The notes beneath the pieces were generated by a model that saw only the letters and a list, made by a program, of their open reading frames with translations, did not search any database and was not told the origin of the DNA. From assembly GCF_003403015.1 (NCBI RefSeq), contig NZ_QURL01000002.1, forward strand, positions 186,001 through 250,000: a stretch of 64,000 nt of DNA. Reading direction: 5' to 3'. Made by a program: the position numbers and the translations under genes. Origin of the DNA: Fulvimarina endophytica (lineage in GTDB: Bacteria; Pseudomonadota; Alphaproteobacteria; Rhizobiales; Rhizobiaceae). Shown here piece after piece: positions 63,908 through 64,000 of this stretch. How positions within the stretch are numbered: position 1 is the first letter of the stretch; each line of letters opens with the position of its first letter.

Positions 63908-64000
63908 GCGCTGAGCGTACCAACCCCCTCTTCGTCGCCGTGGCCCGGCTTCCGCAATCGGGCCAGCGTCTCGAATTCGACATGACGGAGGCCGAGCGAT
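63904..64000 (+). CDS. yceD: YceD (DUF177) protein, 5' end only
   Basis: The first 32 residues, up to the window edge, with a GTG start overlapping the chaperone stop. NPLFVAVARLPQSGQRLEFDMTEAER fits the N-terminus of alphaproteobacterial YceD. In this order (chaperone, YceD, then plsX/fabH) the protein is linked to 23S rRNA or fatty-acid gene neighbourhoods. Partial, so only moderately sure. Confidence 0.75.
   Translation, partial: MSAERTNPLFVAVARLPQSGQRLEFDMTEAER

Overview
The window is a stretch of high-GC chromosome from an alphaproteobacterium, most likely a member of the Hyphomicrobiales (Rhizobiales). Aurantimonadaceae-like is my best guess, but this is inferred from gene content and not from a search. 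The pointers are a class I lysyl-tRNA synthetase; the small alphaproteobacterial families DUF1489, DUF2794, DUF3253, DUF1223 and IalB; a hemB / DUF6163 / ldtR / ldtP / glyA / nrdR / ribD order; a ubiquinol-cytochrome c chaperone followed by YceD; and a textbook CtrA box. Almost everything is housekeeping. I see no prophage, IS element, CRISPR array or integrase, and no clearly broken gene.

Layout. 0-6 kb: metallophosphoesterase (cut by the window edge), 4'-phosphopantetheinyl transferase, membrane protein, rlmN, an IalB-like secreted protein, DUF1232, RNA 2',3'-cyclic phosphodiesterase, GNAT. 6-11 kb: a TesA-type esterase divergent from a YbbA/YbbP-type ABC exporter, then a Bax-inhibitor-1 protein. 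11-21 kb: Pat-like GNAT, DUF2794, DUF1223, acnA, a PNPOx-like protein, ccmA and ccmB (without ccmC, ccmD or ccmG), yciB, DUF533. 21-28 kb: NUDIX, an acyl-CoA dehydrogenase / enoyl-CoA hydratase pair, a secreted unknown, priA, dps. 28-38 kb: a His-rich Zur, xylB, an integral-membrane GT2 with a GspE/MshE-N-like front end, an orphan solute-binding protein, a TerB-fold protein, lysK, a degenerate SNase-like protein, an S24 (cI-like) regulator. 38-42 kb: acyP, lipB, tRNA-Leu(GAG), mgtE with a palindrome-rich upstream region, a MerR regulator. 42-54 kb: DUF1624 acyltransferase, aldo/keto reductase, MscS, YdcF, DUF3253/DUF599, a CtrA-box-preceded 46-residue membrane protein, DUF1489, an EamA transporter, bpt, an SLC13 permease, RDD, hemB. 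54-64 kb: ldtR, ldtP, glyA, nrdR-ribD-ribE-ribH-nusB-MFS, bamE, the cytochrome bc1 chaperone, the start of yceD.

How the parts connect. A 16-bp element (TGAC-NN-TTACGTAAAT) lies upstream of both the MerR regulator (41.1 kb) and the acyl-CoA dehydrogenase operon (24.5 kb), which suggests one acyl-CoA catabolism regulon. The riboflavin genes form a nearly continuous run with nrdR and nusB, placed just behind a strong glyA terminator-like hairpin. Cytochrome c maturation genes ccmA and ccmB are present, and the bc1 chaperone implies that c-type cytochromes are made, so the missing ccmC/D/G must lie elsewhere if System I works. The best candidates for something undescribed are the CtrA-box/46-residue membrane protein unit at 47.0-47.3 kb and the palindrome-dense stretch between tRNA-Leu and mgtE. 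No large novel system is evident.
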